A DNA stretch of 64,000 bases from Paraburkholderia ginsengisoli NBRC 100965 (GCF_000739735.1 NZ_BBJF01000005.1:620001-684000); one strand, 5' to 3'; numbered from the stretch's first letter, positions 52,380 through 61,920 are shown. Notes: generated by a model from the letters alone, not told the origin. A program made the numbers and translations.

Positions 52380-52960
52380 GGCCACATCCTCGCGAGCAGG
52401 TTGTCGCGATCGATCCACTGATGCTTGAGCGCGCCGGCCACGTGCAGCACGATCAGCGCGATCAGCACATACGCGGCGACCTCGTGAATGCCGAAGAAAA
52501 GCTTGCGCAGATGCGGATCGTCCCAGCCCCACTTCGGCAGCGGGATGCCCCAGAAGCGCGTCCCGAAACGGTTGAACGACGAACCGAGATAGCCGGCCAG
52601 CGGCATCACGATCATGGCTACGTATAAAAGACCCTGCGTAATGCGCGCGGCGGCGCGTTGCCACGCTCGCATCGGCGGCAAGGGCGGCCGGTTGTAGGCC
52701 GCCAGCGCCACGATGCGCAGAAGCACCAGCAGGAAAACCGTCAGTCCGAGCGACTTGTGCAGATTGATGATCGTCGCTTTGACAGGCAAACCCTTCGGCA
52801 GTCCGACCATGTAAAAGCCCACTGCCAGCAGACCGAGGATACCGAGCGCGATCAGCCAATGCAGCGCGATCTGCACGCCGGCATAGCGCGGCCCGCGAGC
52901 GCCGACACTGCCATCGGTGCCGAGAGCCTGCTTCGCGTCCGGCGAATGCGCTGTCCTCAT
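52376..52960 (-). CDS. Cytochrome b561-type membrane protein
   Basis: Four-helix di-haem b561 of 194 residues. His residues in IALHWLIALG, INLHKSLGLT, FGIHEVAAY and IVLHVAGALKHQW are the expected haem ligands. The ATG at 52960 has AAGGAG. It moves electrons between a periplasmic donor and the quinone pool. Placement after fhcC and before the PQQ genes suggests it serves a quinoprotein or a PQQ biosynthetic oxidation. Confidence 0.9.
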   Translation of the reverse strand: MRTAHSPDAKQALGTDGSVGARGPRYAGVQIALHWLIALGILGLLAVGFYMVGLPKGLPVKATIINLHKSLGLTVFLLVLLRIVALAAYNRPPLPPMRAWQRAAARITQGLLYVAMIVMPLAGYLGSSFNRFGTRFWGIPLPKWGWDDPHLRKLFFGIHEVAAYVLIALIVLHVAGALKHQWIDRDNLLARMWP

Positions 52961-52977
52961 GCGTGTCTCCTTGATTG

Positions 52978-53802
52978 CTACCCGGCTATCAGTATTTCCC
53001 CTCTGCCGTCGACAGCCAGATCGCCCGTATAGCGCGTCGGCAAACGTTCCGCTTTCCACTGCGAGAACGGCGCGATTTCATCCACGAGACTGCGCACGAG
53101 CAGTGACCAGAATACGTCGAAACCGTGCCCGCCGCCGGTGAATGTCGCCGGCAGTTGCGCGGGGCGTTGAGCGAGCAGCAGCGTGCCGCGCCTCATCCCA
53201 TAGGCATAATGCGCACCCAGCTTGCCGGCCACGCCGACGGTCCCCGCGACCAGCCGCGACAGCGCGAATTCGCCCGCATCGCCGCCGACCAGCACGAGGC
53301 CGCGCCGCATGCGGTCGGCGAGGCGCGCGCCCGCGTTGCCGTGAATCGTCAGCGTGCCGCCGCTCATGCCTTCCATGTCGCCGGTCAGCGCACCGGCGGC
53401 GAAATCGCCGCTGTCGCCGCTCACCGTGAGCCGCCCGCCGCGCATCTCGCAACCGGTGAAGTGACCCGCGTCGCCGTCGATGTGCAACTCGCCGCCGCTC
53501 ATCTGAAAACCACTGTGGTCGCCGGCTGAACCGTGCACCGCGAGGCGCCCGCCGTCCATCTGCGCGCCCAGCCGGTCGAGCCACGCGCCGGCGTCTTCGA
53601 TCACCAGCGCGGGGATGTCGGCCGCGGCGTCATCGCGCAGCACCTCGAACACATCGCCGACCGCGCAACGCTCGTTACCGGCCGGCAGCACGAGCCGCTC
53701 GATCTCCGCGACGCTCATCGCGGCCAGTGCCGTGGGCCGCAGCGCGCCCGCATCGACGCGAAAGCCGGGCGCGCTCTTCACGCGCAAAGTCGTCGTGCTC
53801 AT
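52978..53802 (-). CDS. fhcC: Formyltransferase/hydrolase complex subunit C
   Basis: Subunit of 274 residues, homologous to formylmethanofuran dehydrogenase subunit C. Its right-handed beta-helix is built from repeats such as GGRLAVHGSAGDHSGFQMSGG and GGTLTIHGNAGARLADRMRRG (G-x-x-G-x3-G pattern), related to the glutamate synthase C-terminal domain. It scaffolds the FhcABCD complex. It overlaps fhcD by 4 bp. Confidence 0.93.
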   Translation of the reverse strand: MSTTTLRVKSAPGFRVDAGALRPTALAAMSVAEIERLVLPAGNERCAVGDVFEVLRDDAAADIPALVIEDAGAWLDRLGAQMDGGRLAVHGSAGDHSGFQMSGGELHIDGDAGHFTGCEMRGGRLTVSGDSGDFAAGALTGDMEGMSGGTLTIHGNAGARLADRMRRGLVLVGGDAGEFALSRLVAGTVGVAGKLGAHYAYGMRRGTLLLAQRPAQLPATFTGGGHGFDVFWSLLVRSLVDEIAPFSQWKAERLPTRYTGDLAVDGRGEILIAG

Positions 53803-54758
53803 GCGCGGCTCCCGTCGAGACCCGCCGCCAGCTCATGCAGATGGAAGTGATACGGGCCGAGCTTGCCGCCGTAGTTGCCCGCCGAAATTCGCAGCACGCC
53901 GGCCGCGCGTCCGAGCCCCGAGGCCGCGGCGATGCCGGCCGTCATCGCCGCGCCGACGTCGGCGTCGGTGAGGCCGTCGATCACGATCTCCAGCACGCAG
54001 CCGACATCCGCGCCGAGTTCGCTGCGCGCCGACAGCCCGATCAGACTCGGACAGAACGCGTCGTTGGTGGACGCGCTCGCGCCCTTGTAGCGCGAGCCGA
54101 CCTTCGACCCCGAACGCACGATGCCGCCCGGAAACGGCATGATCACGTTCGGCAGCCGGCGCATCGCCGCGACGGCGGCTTCGGCGGCACCGAGCGCGGC
54201 CTCGGTGTCGCGCGCGAGAAACAGCAGGTTGCCGCCGCCGACGGCCTTCACGGTCGCCGCCGTGTCCTCGCAGACGAACTCGCCGTCCATCACCGGCACG
54301 CGCCAGTAACGGGTAGCGCCGATCATCTTCGAAATCTGCCAGCCGTCGCCGAAAAAGCGCAGGTCGCTGCCGAGCGCCGCGCGATCCGACAGCGGCGCGC
54401 GGCTGGTCGCCGGATCGATGCCGCCGAACACGGCGGTGGTCGGGCAGGTGAGCACGCATTGCCCGACGCGCCGGCCGATCTGTTTCGCCAGTTCCTTCGA
54501 CGACACCGCGAACAGCAGCACCGACACGCCCGCGCGCCCGTCGGGCGTTTCGTCGGGCGCGAGCGTGCGCTCGACGCCGGCCTCGCAGCCGCAGCCGATC
54601 ACCGAGGTCGCGAAACCGGTCAGCGAGTTCGCCGCGTTCATCGCCCAGGCCGGGGTGTGCGCGGTGATGACGAGCCGGGTCGCCTTCATCGGAAAGGCTT
54701 CCGCGAAAGTCGCGTCGATCGCGGTGCCGTTGATTTCGAGAGTGGCGGGGGCGTTCAT
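53799..54758 (-). CDS. fhcD: Formylmethanofuran:tetrahydromethanopterin formyltransferase subunit
   Basis: Formyltransferase of 319 residues moving the formyl group from formyl-H4MPT to the methylofuran carrier. Diagnostic stretches are EINGTAIDATFAEAFPMKATRLVITAHTP, CGCEAGVER, GIVRSGSKVGSRYKG and NYGGKLGPYHFHLHEL. I chose the ATG at 54758 because family members begin just before EINGT; an ATG at 54803 would overlap fhcA. Confidence 0.95.
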   Translation of the reverse strand: MNAPATLEINGTAIDATFAEAFPMKATRLVITAHTPAWAMNAANSLTGFATSVIGCGCEAGVERTLAPDETPDGRAGVSVLLFAVSSKELAKQIGRRVGQCVLTCPTTAVFGGIDPATSRAPLSDRAALGSDLRFFGDGWQISKMIGATRYWRVPVMDGEFVCEDTAATVKAVGGGNLLFLARDTEAALGAAEAAVAAMRRLPNVIMPFPGGIVRSGSKVGSRYKGASASTNDAFCPSLIGLSARSELGADVGCVLEIVIDGLTDADVGAAMTAGIAAASGLGRAAGVLRISAGNYGGKLGPYHFHLHELAAGLDGSRA

Positions 54759-54792
54759 CGTGTGCGCCTGGGTAGCCTGGGTCGGTCGTCGG

Positions 54793-56496
54793 TCACTGGC
54801 CATGGGCCAGACATTCGACAGGCAGCAGCCGTCCGCCGCGGCAACAGTTGCAGACCTCGTCGTCGCTGATCGCGGCATGCGCGAAGTTGCTCGCGAGGTT
54901 CGCCTCGCTATACGCGCGCAGCCTCTTCTCGATGCCGCGATCGAACTCCGGTGAGACGAAATGGATGCCGCCGGTCGGCGTCGCGACCAGCGTGCCGTCG
55001 CGCGCGACCAGCTCGCCGTCCTTGAACACATACGCGGGCGACGTGAACATCCGCTCGCGGTCGGGCTCGTCGCGATACACGGCGATGTCCGCAGCCGCGC
55101 CCGCACCCAGGTGGCCACGGTCGCGCAGACCGAGCAGCCTCGCGGGACCGGCGCGCGTGATGATCGCGATCTCGTATAGCGAGAATTCGCGCTTCAGTTC
55201 GGGCAGCGCGCTCGCGACCTGCGCGTCGGGATTGAGCTTCGCGAGTTGCTCGTCGCGGAACGACTTGTCCATCAGCAGGCGGATCAGGTGCGGATAACTC
55301 GTGAACGGGCCGCCGTTCGGATGATCGGTGGTCATCGCGACACGCCACGGATCGTCGACCAGCAGGAAAATCTCCAGCCCGATGATCCACTGCAACGCGT
55401 TCACGTAGCTTTGCTCGCGATAACGGAACGGCACGACGCCGCAACCCGCATCGCACTCGATATCGCCGACCACCCATTTGTGCGGCCGCGCGAGCGGGGT
55501 GTTGCGGAACTGCATCATCGTGTCACCCGAGGCCGTGACGGTCTGTCCAAAGATGATCTGGCCGACGTCGATCGACACGTTGGGCCGCGCGTTGACCGCG
55601 TCGGCAATCTGCCGCGCGCCCGACGAGAACTTTTGCGGCCCTTCGACGCCGTAACTATGAAACTGGATATGCGTCAGATGGATCGGCAGGCCGTCGGCGG
55701 CGTCCATCGTCGCGATCGTCGAATCGATGTTGCCCGGCACGCCGAGATTGCTCGCGTGCACATGCAGCGGATGCGGCACGCGCAGTTCGGTCAGCGCGCG
55801 CGACAGCGTGTGCAGCACCTCGCGCGGCGTGATGCCGTAATGCACGTGCGGCTCATCGACGTTCAGCGAACGCTGGTTGAACTTGAACGCGGAGATGCCG
55901 CCCGGGTTGACCACCTTCACGCCGAGCGCCTTGCTCGCATGAATCGTCCAGCCGACGTAATCGCGCAGACGCTCGAAGTCGTCGCGCGCCGCGAGCATTT
56001 GCAGGAACAGTTCGTCGTTACCGAGCATCACGTACGCGCCGTGATCGATGATCGGCGTGTCGCCCATTTCAAGGTGCGTGTGGCGCGCGTTGGACGGCAT
56101 CATCGCCGGTTCGAACGCGGCCGTGTAGCCCATCTCGGCATAGCGGTAGCCGGTCGCGAGCGTGCCGGGTGTGCAGACGCCGCACGACGGCAGACGCAGA
56201 TAGCGGCCCGCGTCGTCCTGCACCGATTCGTACGAGGCGTCGCGCAGCGGATCGGCGCGATGATCTTCGGGCAGCAGCAGCCGCGACAGATTGGTCTTGC
56301 CGCCGCCGATGTGCGAATGCATGTCGATGCCGCCTGCCATCACGATCATGCCGCTGGCGTCGTATTCGCGATCGACCGGCGTGTTGGCCTGCACGTCGAC
56401 GATGCGTCCGTCGCGGAAGACCAGATCGCGGCGCTCGCCGTTTACGCCGTTGGCCGGGTCGAAGATCGTGCCGCCTTTCAATCGGACCAGGGTCAT
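54793..56496 (-). CDS. fhcA: Formyltransferase/hydrolase complex subunit A (formyl-methylofuran hydrolase)
   Basis: Amidohydrolase-fold subunit of 567 residues that releases formate from formyl-methylofuran. The zinc site begins with MAGGIDMHSHIGGGKTN (His-x-His); PLHVHASNLGVPGN and LTHIQFHSYG add later His ligands, and TTDHPNGGPFTSYPHLI the terminal Asp. Its start overlaps the fhcB stop by 4 bp. The C-terminus carries a short Cys cluster (VCNCCRGG) whose role is unclear. Confidence 0.95.
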   Translation of the reverse strand: MTLVRLKGGTIFDPANGVNGERRDLVFRDGRIVDVQANTPVDREYDASGMIVMAGGIDMHSHIGGGKTNLSRLLLPEDHRADPLRDASYESVQDDAGRYLRLPSCGVCTPGTLATGYRYAEMGYTAAFEPAMMPSNARHTHLEMGDTPIIDHGAYVMLGNDELFLQMLAARDDFERLRDYVGWTIHASKALGVKVVNPGGISAFKFNQRSLNVDEPHVHYGITPREVLHTLSRALTELRVPHPLHVHASNLGVPGNIDSTIATMDAADGLPIHLTHIQFHSYGVEGPQKFSSGARQIADAVNARPNVSIDVGQIIFGQTVTASGDTMMQFRNTPLARPHKWVVGDIECDAGCGVVPFRYREQSYVNALQWIIGLEIFLLVDDPWRVAMTTDHPNGGPFTSYPHLIRLLMDKSFRDEQLAKLNPDAQVASALPELKREFSLYEIAIITRAGPARLLGLRDRGHLGAGAAADIAVYRDEPDRERMFTSPAYVFKDGELVARDGTLVATPTGGIHFVSPEFDRGIEKRLRAYSEANLASNFAHAAISDDEVCNCCRGGRLLPVECLAHGQ

Positions 56497-57920
56497 TGCG
56501 GCTCCTGGCGGGTCTGCCGCCCGATCGACCGGGTGCTCAAGCTGGCGCTCAAGCGCGTGGCAAGCGAGGCGACCGGCTCCAGCGCGGCGCCGCGCGCGGC
56601 GGCGAGCGGCATCACGACCGAGCTGTCCACGCGAAACAGATGACCGCCGCTGTCGATCCCCGGCGTCGCGACGGGGATGAAGACGGTGTTCGCGCCGCGC
56701 GCCTGGGCCGCCTGAGCGAGCGCCGGATGACCGAGCACGATCAACGGAACCGCCGGATCGAGCGACGCCGGCCATGCATACGGCTCGAAGCTCGCGACCC
56801 ATAGCAGCGCGTCGACTTCGCGGTCGGCGAGTAGCCGTGCCGTGCGATAGCGGTACGGGTCATGATCGAGCGGCGCGGTGCCGGTGGTCCGGGAGGGCGT
56901 CGACACGCGTGTACGCAGCGGCATGCCGGACAGCCAGGTCACGCTCTGATTGACCGTCAAGCCGCCGTCGCCGCCGCCGAGCGCGAGACACGCCGCGCGG
57001 CTCGTGCGGTTCACCGCCTTGACGATCCGGTTCAGCGCTTCGATGAGCAACGCCGCGTGCGGGCCCGGGAGGGCGCCCGGCTCGTAGACGAGCACCGTGT
57101 AGCTCGCCGCCGCGATGCGCGCCTGAAGCGCCGCGAGCGCCGCGGCCGCGCCATTGTCGTTGGCGTTGCCACTGCCGTTATTCAGCGCATCGACGGTGCG
57201 CCCTTCGGCTAGCGCGGACCATCGCGCGAGCGTGTCGAAAGGATCGGCGTTCGGCAGCAGCGCTTCCGTGCGCGTGTTCGCAAGACCCGCAGCGCCGCCC
57301 ACTGCCGGGTCCACGCCGCAGCCGACAAACACCAGTTCGCGCGCGATGTCGGTGCCCGCCAGGGTTCGCGTGAAAAAACGCGGATGACTGCGCGATGGCT
57401 GGCAGCCGAAGAACACCAGCAAACTGGCGCGCGAACGCACTTCGGATAGCGTCGTGAAAAACGAACCCCGGTCCTGCAACGCGAGCGTCGCCGGAGTCAA
57501 TGCTTCGCCGTGCAGATGATCGAGAATCGCGCCGCAACCCGCCGCGAGCGAGTAGAGCGCGCGGGCGCCGGCGACGTCGGTGGCGAGTCCGCCGAACAAC
57601 GGACGGCGTGCGTTCGCGAGTATTTGCGCGGCGCGCGCCAACGCGTCGTCGAGCTCGGCCGCATTGCCATCGACCACGCAGCCGCATGAAGCATCCGTCG
57701 CGCCGAACCGCGCGAGCGCTTGTGCAAGCCGTGGGCACTCGGTGTCCGGCACGCTGAGCGTGCCGTCGCCATGCGATCCGACGACGAGGTCGTCACACAG
57801 CAATGAACAGAACGGGCAGGTCCAGTCGCGTGTGATGAGCGGCGCACCCACGGCGGCAGCGTCCGGTGCGTCGAGTGCATTCGTGCGAGGGGTCGATGGA
57901 TCGGTGGGCGAAAGGTGCAT
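56493..57920 (-). CDS. fhcB: Formyltransferase/hydrolase complex subunit B
   Basis: Subunit of 475 residues related to the molybdopterin-binding FmdB/FwdB of methanogens; bacterial versions are thought to have lost the redox cofactor and bind methylofuran. Residues 35-62 keep four Cys in Cys-x2-Cys-x3-Cys-x19-Cys, the outline of an iron-sulfur site. Much of the middle is divergent. First gene of the long fhc-pqq operon; the start at 57920 has no clear ribosome site. Confidence 0.88.
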   Translation of the reverse strand: MHLSPTDPSTPRTNALDAPDAAAVGAPLITRDWTCPFCSLLCDDLVVGSHGDGTLSVPDTECPRLAQALARFGATDASCGCVVDGNAAELDDALARAAQILANARRPLFGGLATDVAGARALYSLAAGCGAILDHLHGEALTPATLALQDRGSFFTTLSEVRSRASLLVFFGCQPSRSHPRFFTRTLAGTDIARELVFVGCGVDPAVGGAAGLANTRTEALLPNADPFDTLARWSALAEGRTVDALNNGSGNANDNGAAAALAALQARIAAASYTVLVYEPGALPGPHAALLIEALNRIVKAVNRTSRAACLALGGGDGGLTVNQSVTWLSGMPLRTRVSTPSRTTGTAPLDHDPYRYRTARLLADREVDALLWVASFEPYAWPASLDPAVPLIVLGHPALAQAAQARGANTVFIPVATPGIDSGGHLFRVDSSVVMPLAAARGAALEPVASLATRLSASLSTRSIGRQTRQEPQ

Positions 57921-58207
57921 GGCGCATTTTTAGCAAGCTCCATGCCGATCGACGCAGCGACCGACGACGCGCTCACCCAGCGGATGACCGGCACGGTCGT
58001 GCTGCTTTGCGTTCAGCGATATTCAACGCCGCGCGAGGCGTTCGCGTGCGTACTTGGTTCGCGATGCCGGCGCACCGTTTCCACGTCCGTGCGCCGGACA
58101 GGTTGTGTGCGCGGCTGGAGCAGAGTGTCACGCGCAGCCCGCCTGGCTTGCGGTTCGTTTACCGGCGCGGCGCGCTTGTCGCGTGGCATGGAAATTGTAT
58201 GGAAAGC

Positions 58208-58957
58208 CTAGGACGTTTGCGCGTGCGCGACGCTGATCTGCCGGTCGTGCAGCGCGGAGGCGACCAGCCAGGCGGCGGCGCCGGTGCCGGCGGCAGCGCC
58301 CAGATCGGCGCGATTGCGGATGCCGCCCGCACCGATCACCGTGGTGTGCGGTGCGGCGCTGGCGCGGATGCGTTCGAACGTGTCGAGGTCCGGGCCCGCG
58401 TAACTGCCGACCTGATCGAGCGTCATCGCGATCACGCGCGACGGCCACCACGCCGACGAACGTTCGAGCGAGGTGGCCGCGAGCAACTCGCCATTGCGCT
58501 GATCGAGCGACAGGATCGGTGCGAGGCCGGCGGCTTGCGCGGTGTGCAGGGCGTGGCGATCGCGCAGCGACTCGGTGCCGAACACCGGCACGAGGGTCGC
58601 GAGCGAGTGGTGGTGAGCAGCAGGGGCGTCGCGTTGAGTGATGGCGTCGATGTGGTCGAACAGCGCGCGCATCGACGCGTAGTCCGCATAGCCCGCGTCG
58701 AGCCACAGTTCGATGCCGGGCAACGCGGCGCGCAACGTGGCGAGCACCGGCGCATGCGCGCCGCGTTGCAGGATGGCGCCGAGGTCGGCGATATACAGCG
58801 TGCTTGCGCCGCTGGTGGCAAGCAGCGCGCGGGCAATGGGAAGCGGCTCGCTGGCCGCCGTGAGAAGCGACTGGATGGGCCGATAGGCTGTCCGATCGCC
58901 GCGCACCGCGCGCACGACATGGCCGTCGAGCAGATCGAGAACCGGTATCACCTGCAT
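58208..58957 (-). CDS. HisA/HisF-like TIM-barrel protein of the methanofuran/H4MPT gene set
   Basis: Barrel protein of 249 residues: MQVIPVLDLLDGHVVRAVRGDR matches the HisA start with its catalytic-type Asp, and the C-terminal phosphate loop VIGAGGIRNRADLG is kept. It is not in a his operon. HisA-like genes recur in H4MPT gene clusters of methylotrophs without a proven function. It could act on a phosphorylated pterin or furan precursor. Only 14 bp separate its start from the divergent ATP-grasp gene. Confidence 0.82.
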   Translation of the reverse strand: MQVIPVLDLLDGHVVRAVRGDRTAYRPIQSLLTAASEPLPIARALLATSGASTLYIADLGAILQRGAHAPVLATLRAALPGIELWLDAGYADYASMRALFDHIDAITQRDAPAAHHHSLATLVPVFGTESLRDRHALHTAQAAGLAPILSLDQRNGELLAATSLERSSAWWPSRVIAMTLDQVGSYAGPDLDTFERIRASAAPHTTVIGAGGIRNRADLGAAAGTGAAAWLVASALHDRQISVAHAQTS

Positions 58958-58971
58958 AGGGGCGCGTTCCT

Positions 58972-60075
58972 TTGACCAAGATCTTTGTCTACGAGTATCT
59001 CACCGGCGGCGGCATCGATCCCGCGCTTGCCGGCGCAGGCAGTCTCGCCGACCTGAGCGCGCTGATCGTCGAAGGACGCGTGATGCGCGACGCGCTGGTC
59101 GCCGATCTGCGCGAAGTCGACGGCGTGCAGGTCACCTTCGCGACCTCGCGCTTCGAAACGCCCGACGCCGGGCAGCGCCATTGTATGGCCGCGCCCGGTG
59201 AATCGATGACGGCCTTCGTCGCCCGCGCGGCGCGCGAGCACGACTATGCGTGGATCATCGCCCCTGAATGCGACGGCCTGCTGCTGCGATTTCACGATGC
59301 GGTCGGCACGGCGCGCTGGCTCGGCTGCGCGAAGGAGGCGATCCGCGTGGCGTCGAGCAAGAGCGCGACGGCCGCGTGTCTCGCCGCGCATGGGATTGCG
59401 GCGACGCCCGCGCTCGAACCGGAGCAGGCGGGCGACCCCGGCGAGGCGGACACAGGGGACACGGCGAGCAATGCAGGCAAGGCGGGCAAGCCCGGCAAAG
59501 GCCGCTGGGTCGTCAAACCGGACGACGGCGCGGGCGGCCTCGACACCTTCGTGTTCGACCGCTTCGTCGACGCGTGCGCCGAATACGAGGCGCGCGCGGC
59601 AGCAGCGCGCAATCCGGTGCTTCAGGCGTGGGTCGACGGCGAGCCGCTGAGTCTGTCGCTGATCTGCAGCGATCAGCATGCCGAACTGATCAGCATCAAC
59701 CGTCAGCAGATCGGCCTGAGCGGCGGGGACGCGCTGCGCGAGCAACCGCACATCGTCGAGTTCGACGGCGTGCTGGTCGACCAGATCGATCCTCTCAGCG
59801 ACGCAGGCCGCACGCTCGCCGCGCTCGCGCAACGCGTCGCCGCGGCGATACCGGGCTTGCGCGGCTTCGTCGGCATCGACGTGGTATGGCATCCGCAGCG
59901 CGGACCGGTCGTGATCGAAGTGAATCCGCGCCTGACCGTCGCTTATGCGGGGTTGTCGGCGGTGCGCGGCGTTCAGCTTGCGAGTGCGTTGCTGGCGGCG
60001 CATGGGGTGCGCGTCGAGCGATCCGCGACGGCGCGCGAGAGCCCGTCGCAATCGGCTCTCGGAGCGCGGCCTTGA
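58972..60075 (+). CDS. ATP-grasp ligase, MfnD-like
   Basis: Ligase of 367 residues starting at a TTG (58972; MTKIFVYEYLTGGG). The central ATP-grasp has KGRWVVKPDDGAGGLDTFVF, LSLICSDQHAEL and the metal site VIEVNPRLTVAYAG. MfnD in methanogens joins glutamate to tyramine in methanofuran; bacterial methylofuran carries a polyglutamate chain, so a glutamate-ligase role fits. An in-frame insertion (about 160-180) is Gly/Lys/Ala-rich. Overlaps the next gene by 4 bp (TTGA). Confidence 0.82.
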   Translation: MTKIFVYEYLTGGGIDPALAGAGSLADLSALIVEGRVMRDALVADLREVDGVQVTFATSRFETPDAGQRHCMAAPGESMTAFVARAAREHDYAWIIAPECDGLLLRFHDAVGTARWLGCAKEAIRVASSKSATAACLAAHGIAATPALEPEQAGDPGEADTGDTASNAGKAGKPGKGRWVVKPDDGAGGLDTFVFDRFVDACAEYEARAAAARNPVLQAWVDGEPLSLSLICSDQHAELISINRQQIGLSGGDALREQPHIVEFDGVLVDQIDPLSDAGRTLAALAQRVAAAIPGLRGFVGIDVVWHPQRGPVVIEVNPRLTVAYAGLSAVRGVQLASALLAAHGVRVERSATARESPSQSALGARP

Positions 60076-61178
60076 GCGCGGCGCATTCGGCGGCAGCGGC
60101 AACGGATGCGATCGCATTCGGCTGGGACGTCGGCGGCGCGCATGTGAAAGTGTCGCTGGCCGATCGCAGCGGCGCCGTGCTCGACGTCGTGCAATGGGCT
60201 TGCCCGCTGTGGCAGGGACTCGATCATCTGGAACGCACCGTCGACCTCGTGTTCGAGCGCTGGCCGCAGGCTCGCGCGGCCGACGCGCTGCACGCGGTGA
60301 CGATGACCGGCGAAATGGTCGACCTGTTCGCGGACCGCGCCGAAGGCGTGCGCGCGATCGTCGCGGCACTCGCGCACCGGCTCGGCACGCGGCTGCGCTT
60401 TTACGCCGGCGACGCCGGCTGGCTCGCCGCCGACGCAGGCGCGAGCGGCTGGCGCCACATCGCGTCGGCGAACTGGCTCGCCACCGCGCGCTCGGTCGCG
60501 ACCCGCGCGGCAAATGCGCTGCTCGTCGATATCGGCAGCACGACCACCGACATCATCCCGATCGTCGGCGGCCGCGTCGTCGCGCGCGCGTCCACCGACG
60601 CCGGGCGGCTCGCCACCGGCGAGCTCGTGTATCAAGGTGTCGTGCGCACGCCGTTGTGCGGCATCGCGCATCGCATCGACTTTGCGGGCGTCACGGTCAA
60701 CGTGATGAACGAATGGTTCGCGACCAGCGCCGACATCTACCGGCTGACCGGCGAACTCGACCCCGTGTACGACGTGCATCCGAGCGCGGACCAGGGGCCG
60801 AAGACGGAGGCCGCGAGTTGCGCGCGGCTCGCCCGCATGATCGGACGCGATGCGCCTGAAGCCACGACGATCGAATGGCGCCGCTTCGCGCAGCGCTGGC
60901 GCGCGCTCCAGTTGCGCGAAATCGGTGTGAACCTGGCGCGGGTGGCCGCCGCGCATCCGCCACTGACCGCCGCGCCGCTGGTGGGCGCGGGATGCGGCCG
61001 CTTCCTCGCCGCCGCGTTGGCGCGTGAAGAGGCGCGCGGCTACCTCGACTTCGGCGCGCTCGCGGGCGTGCCGGAGCGTTGTGCGGCGTGGGCGGCGACT
61101 TGCGCGCCGAGCGTGGCGGTGGCGCTGCTCGCGCTGGACGGACGCGACATCGACGAGCCACGCGAGCGAGCGGCGTGA
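60072..61178 (+). CDS. H4MPT-linked C1 pathway protein, MfnF-like
   Basis: ASKHA/hydantoinase-like protein of 368 residues. The TTG at 60072 overlaps the ATP-grasp stop and has GGAG 8 bp upstream. Nucleotide-fold motifs are GWDVGGAHVKVSLAD, LLVDIGSTTTDIIPI and GAGCGRFLAAAL. In Methanocaldococcus MfnF joins the furan and gamma-glutamyl-tyramine halves of methanofuran. It was long known as an uncharacterised H4MPT-linked protein. The operon with MfnD-like and MfnE-like genes supports the methylofuran assignment. Confidence 0.85.
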   Translation: MSAAHSAAAATDAIAFGWDVGGAHVKVSLADRSGAVLDVVQWACPLWQGLDHLERTVDLVFERWPQARAADALHAVTMTGEMVDLFADRAEGVRAIVAALAHRLGTRLRFYAGDAGWLAADAGASGWRHIASANWLATARSVATRAANALLVDIGSTTTDIIPIVGGRVVARASTDAGRLATGELVYQGVVRTPLCGIAHRIDFAGVTVNVMNEWFATSADIYRLTGELDPVYDVHPSADQGPKTEAASCARLARMIGRDAPEATTIEWRRFAQRWRALQLREIGVNLARVAAAHPPLTAAPLVGAGCGRFLAAALAREEARGYLDFGALAGVPERCAAWAATCAPSVAVALLALDGRDIDEPRERAA

Positions 61179-61329
61179 ATTGAGACGTGATTGAAAACGG
61201 CGGCGCGCGTCGCCGTCCAACGATGAGGGCGTGCGGGAATGCCGATACGCCGACGACATGGTCGACGCATGAGCGGTTCGCAGCGTGACGGAACACAGAC
61301 GGGCACTCAACTGGAAGAGGACAACAGTC

Positions 61330-61920
61330 ATGTGGGTGGTCAAGATCGGAGGCAGTCTCAGTCATGAACCGACGCTGCGCCACTGGCTCGCCGAGCTATG
61401 CGAGGTTGGGGGCGGGCGGGTCGTCATCGTGCCGGGCGGCGGCGATTTCGCGGACAAGGTCCGGCAGTATCAGAACGAATGGCTTTTCGACGATCTCGCC
61501 GCGCACAACATGTCGCTGCTCGCGATGACGCAATACGCGCTGCTGATGAAAGGGGTGTTGCCCGAGCTCGTGCTGGCGTCGAGCGAGGCGAAGATCCGGC
61601 GCACGTTGCGCGACGGACACGTGGCCGTGTGGGTGCCGACCGCGTTGATGCGCGACACGCCCGACGCGATGAGCAACTGGGACACGACCTCGGACAGCCT
61701 CGCGGCGTGGCTGTCGACGATGCTCAACGCGGAGCGGCTGATCGTGGTGAAGTCCTGTCCGATCGCCGCCGACGATCCGCTCGAAACGCTGGCGGCGGCA
61801 GGCGTGGTGGACCGCCGTTTCGTCGACTATGTGAAGGACGCGAACTATGTGGTCGAACTGTTCGACAAGCACAGCGTGGCGCTGATGCGGGACCGGCTGC
61901 TGAACAGTCCGGTGACGTGA
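61330..61920 (+). CDS. Amino-acid-kinase-fold protein, MfnE-like
   Basis: Kinase-fold protein of 196 residues starting MWVVKIGGSL, with VVIVPGGGDFAD and LIVVKSCPI. MfnE in methanogens phosphorylates the aminomethyl-furan alcohol phosphate to a diphosphate, activating it for MfnF. The ATG at 61330 has AGAGGA. It follows MfnF after 150 bp and converges with mfnB. Confidence 0.82.
   Translation: MWVVKIGGSLSHEPTLRHWLAELCEVGGGRVVIVPGGGDFADKVRQYQNEWLFDDLAAHNMSLLAMTQYALLMKGVLPELVLASSEAKIRRTLRDGHVAVWVPTALMRDTPDAMSNWDTTSDSLAAWLSTMLNAERLIVVKSCPIAADDPLETLAAAGVVDRRFVDYVKDANYVVELFDKHSVALMRDRLLNSPVT

Noticed and set aside
58948..60513. 521-codon minus-strand frame under the ATP-grasp/MfnF genes
   Set aside because: Arg-rich antisense shadow of two well-recognised genes.
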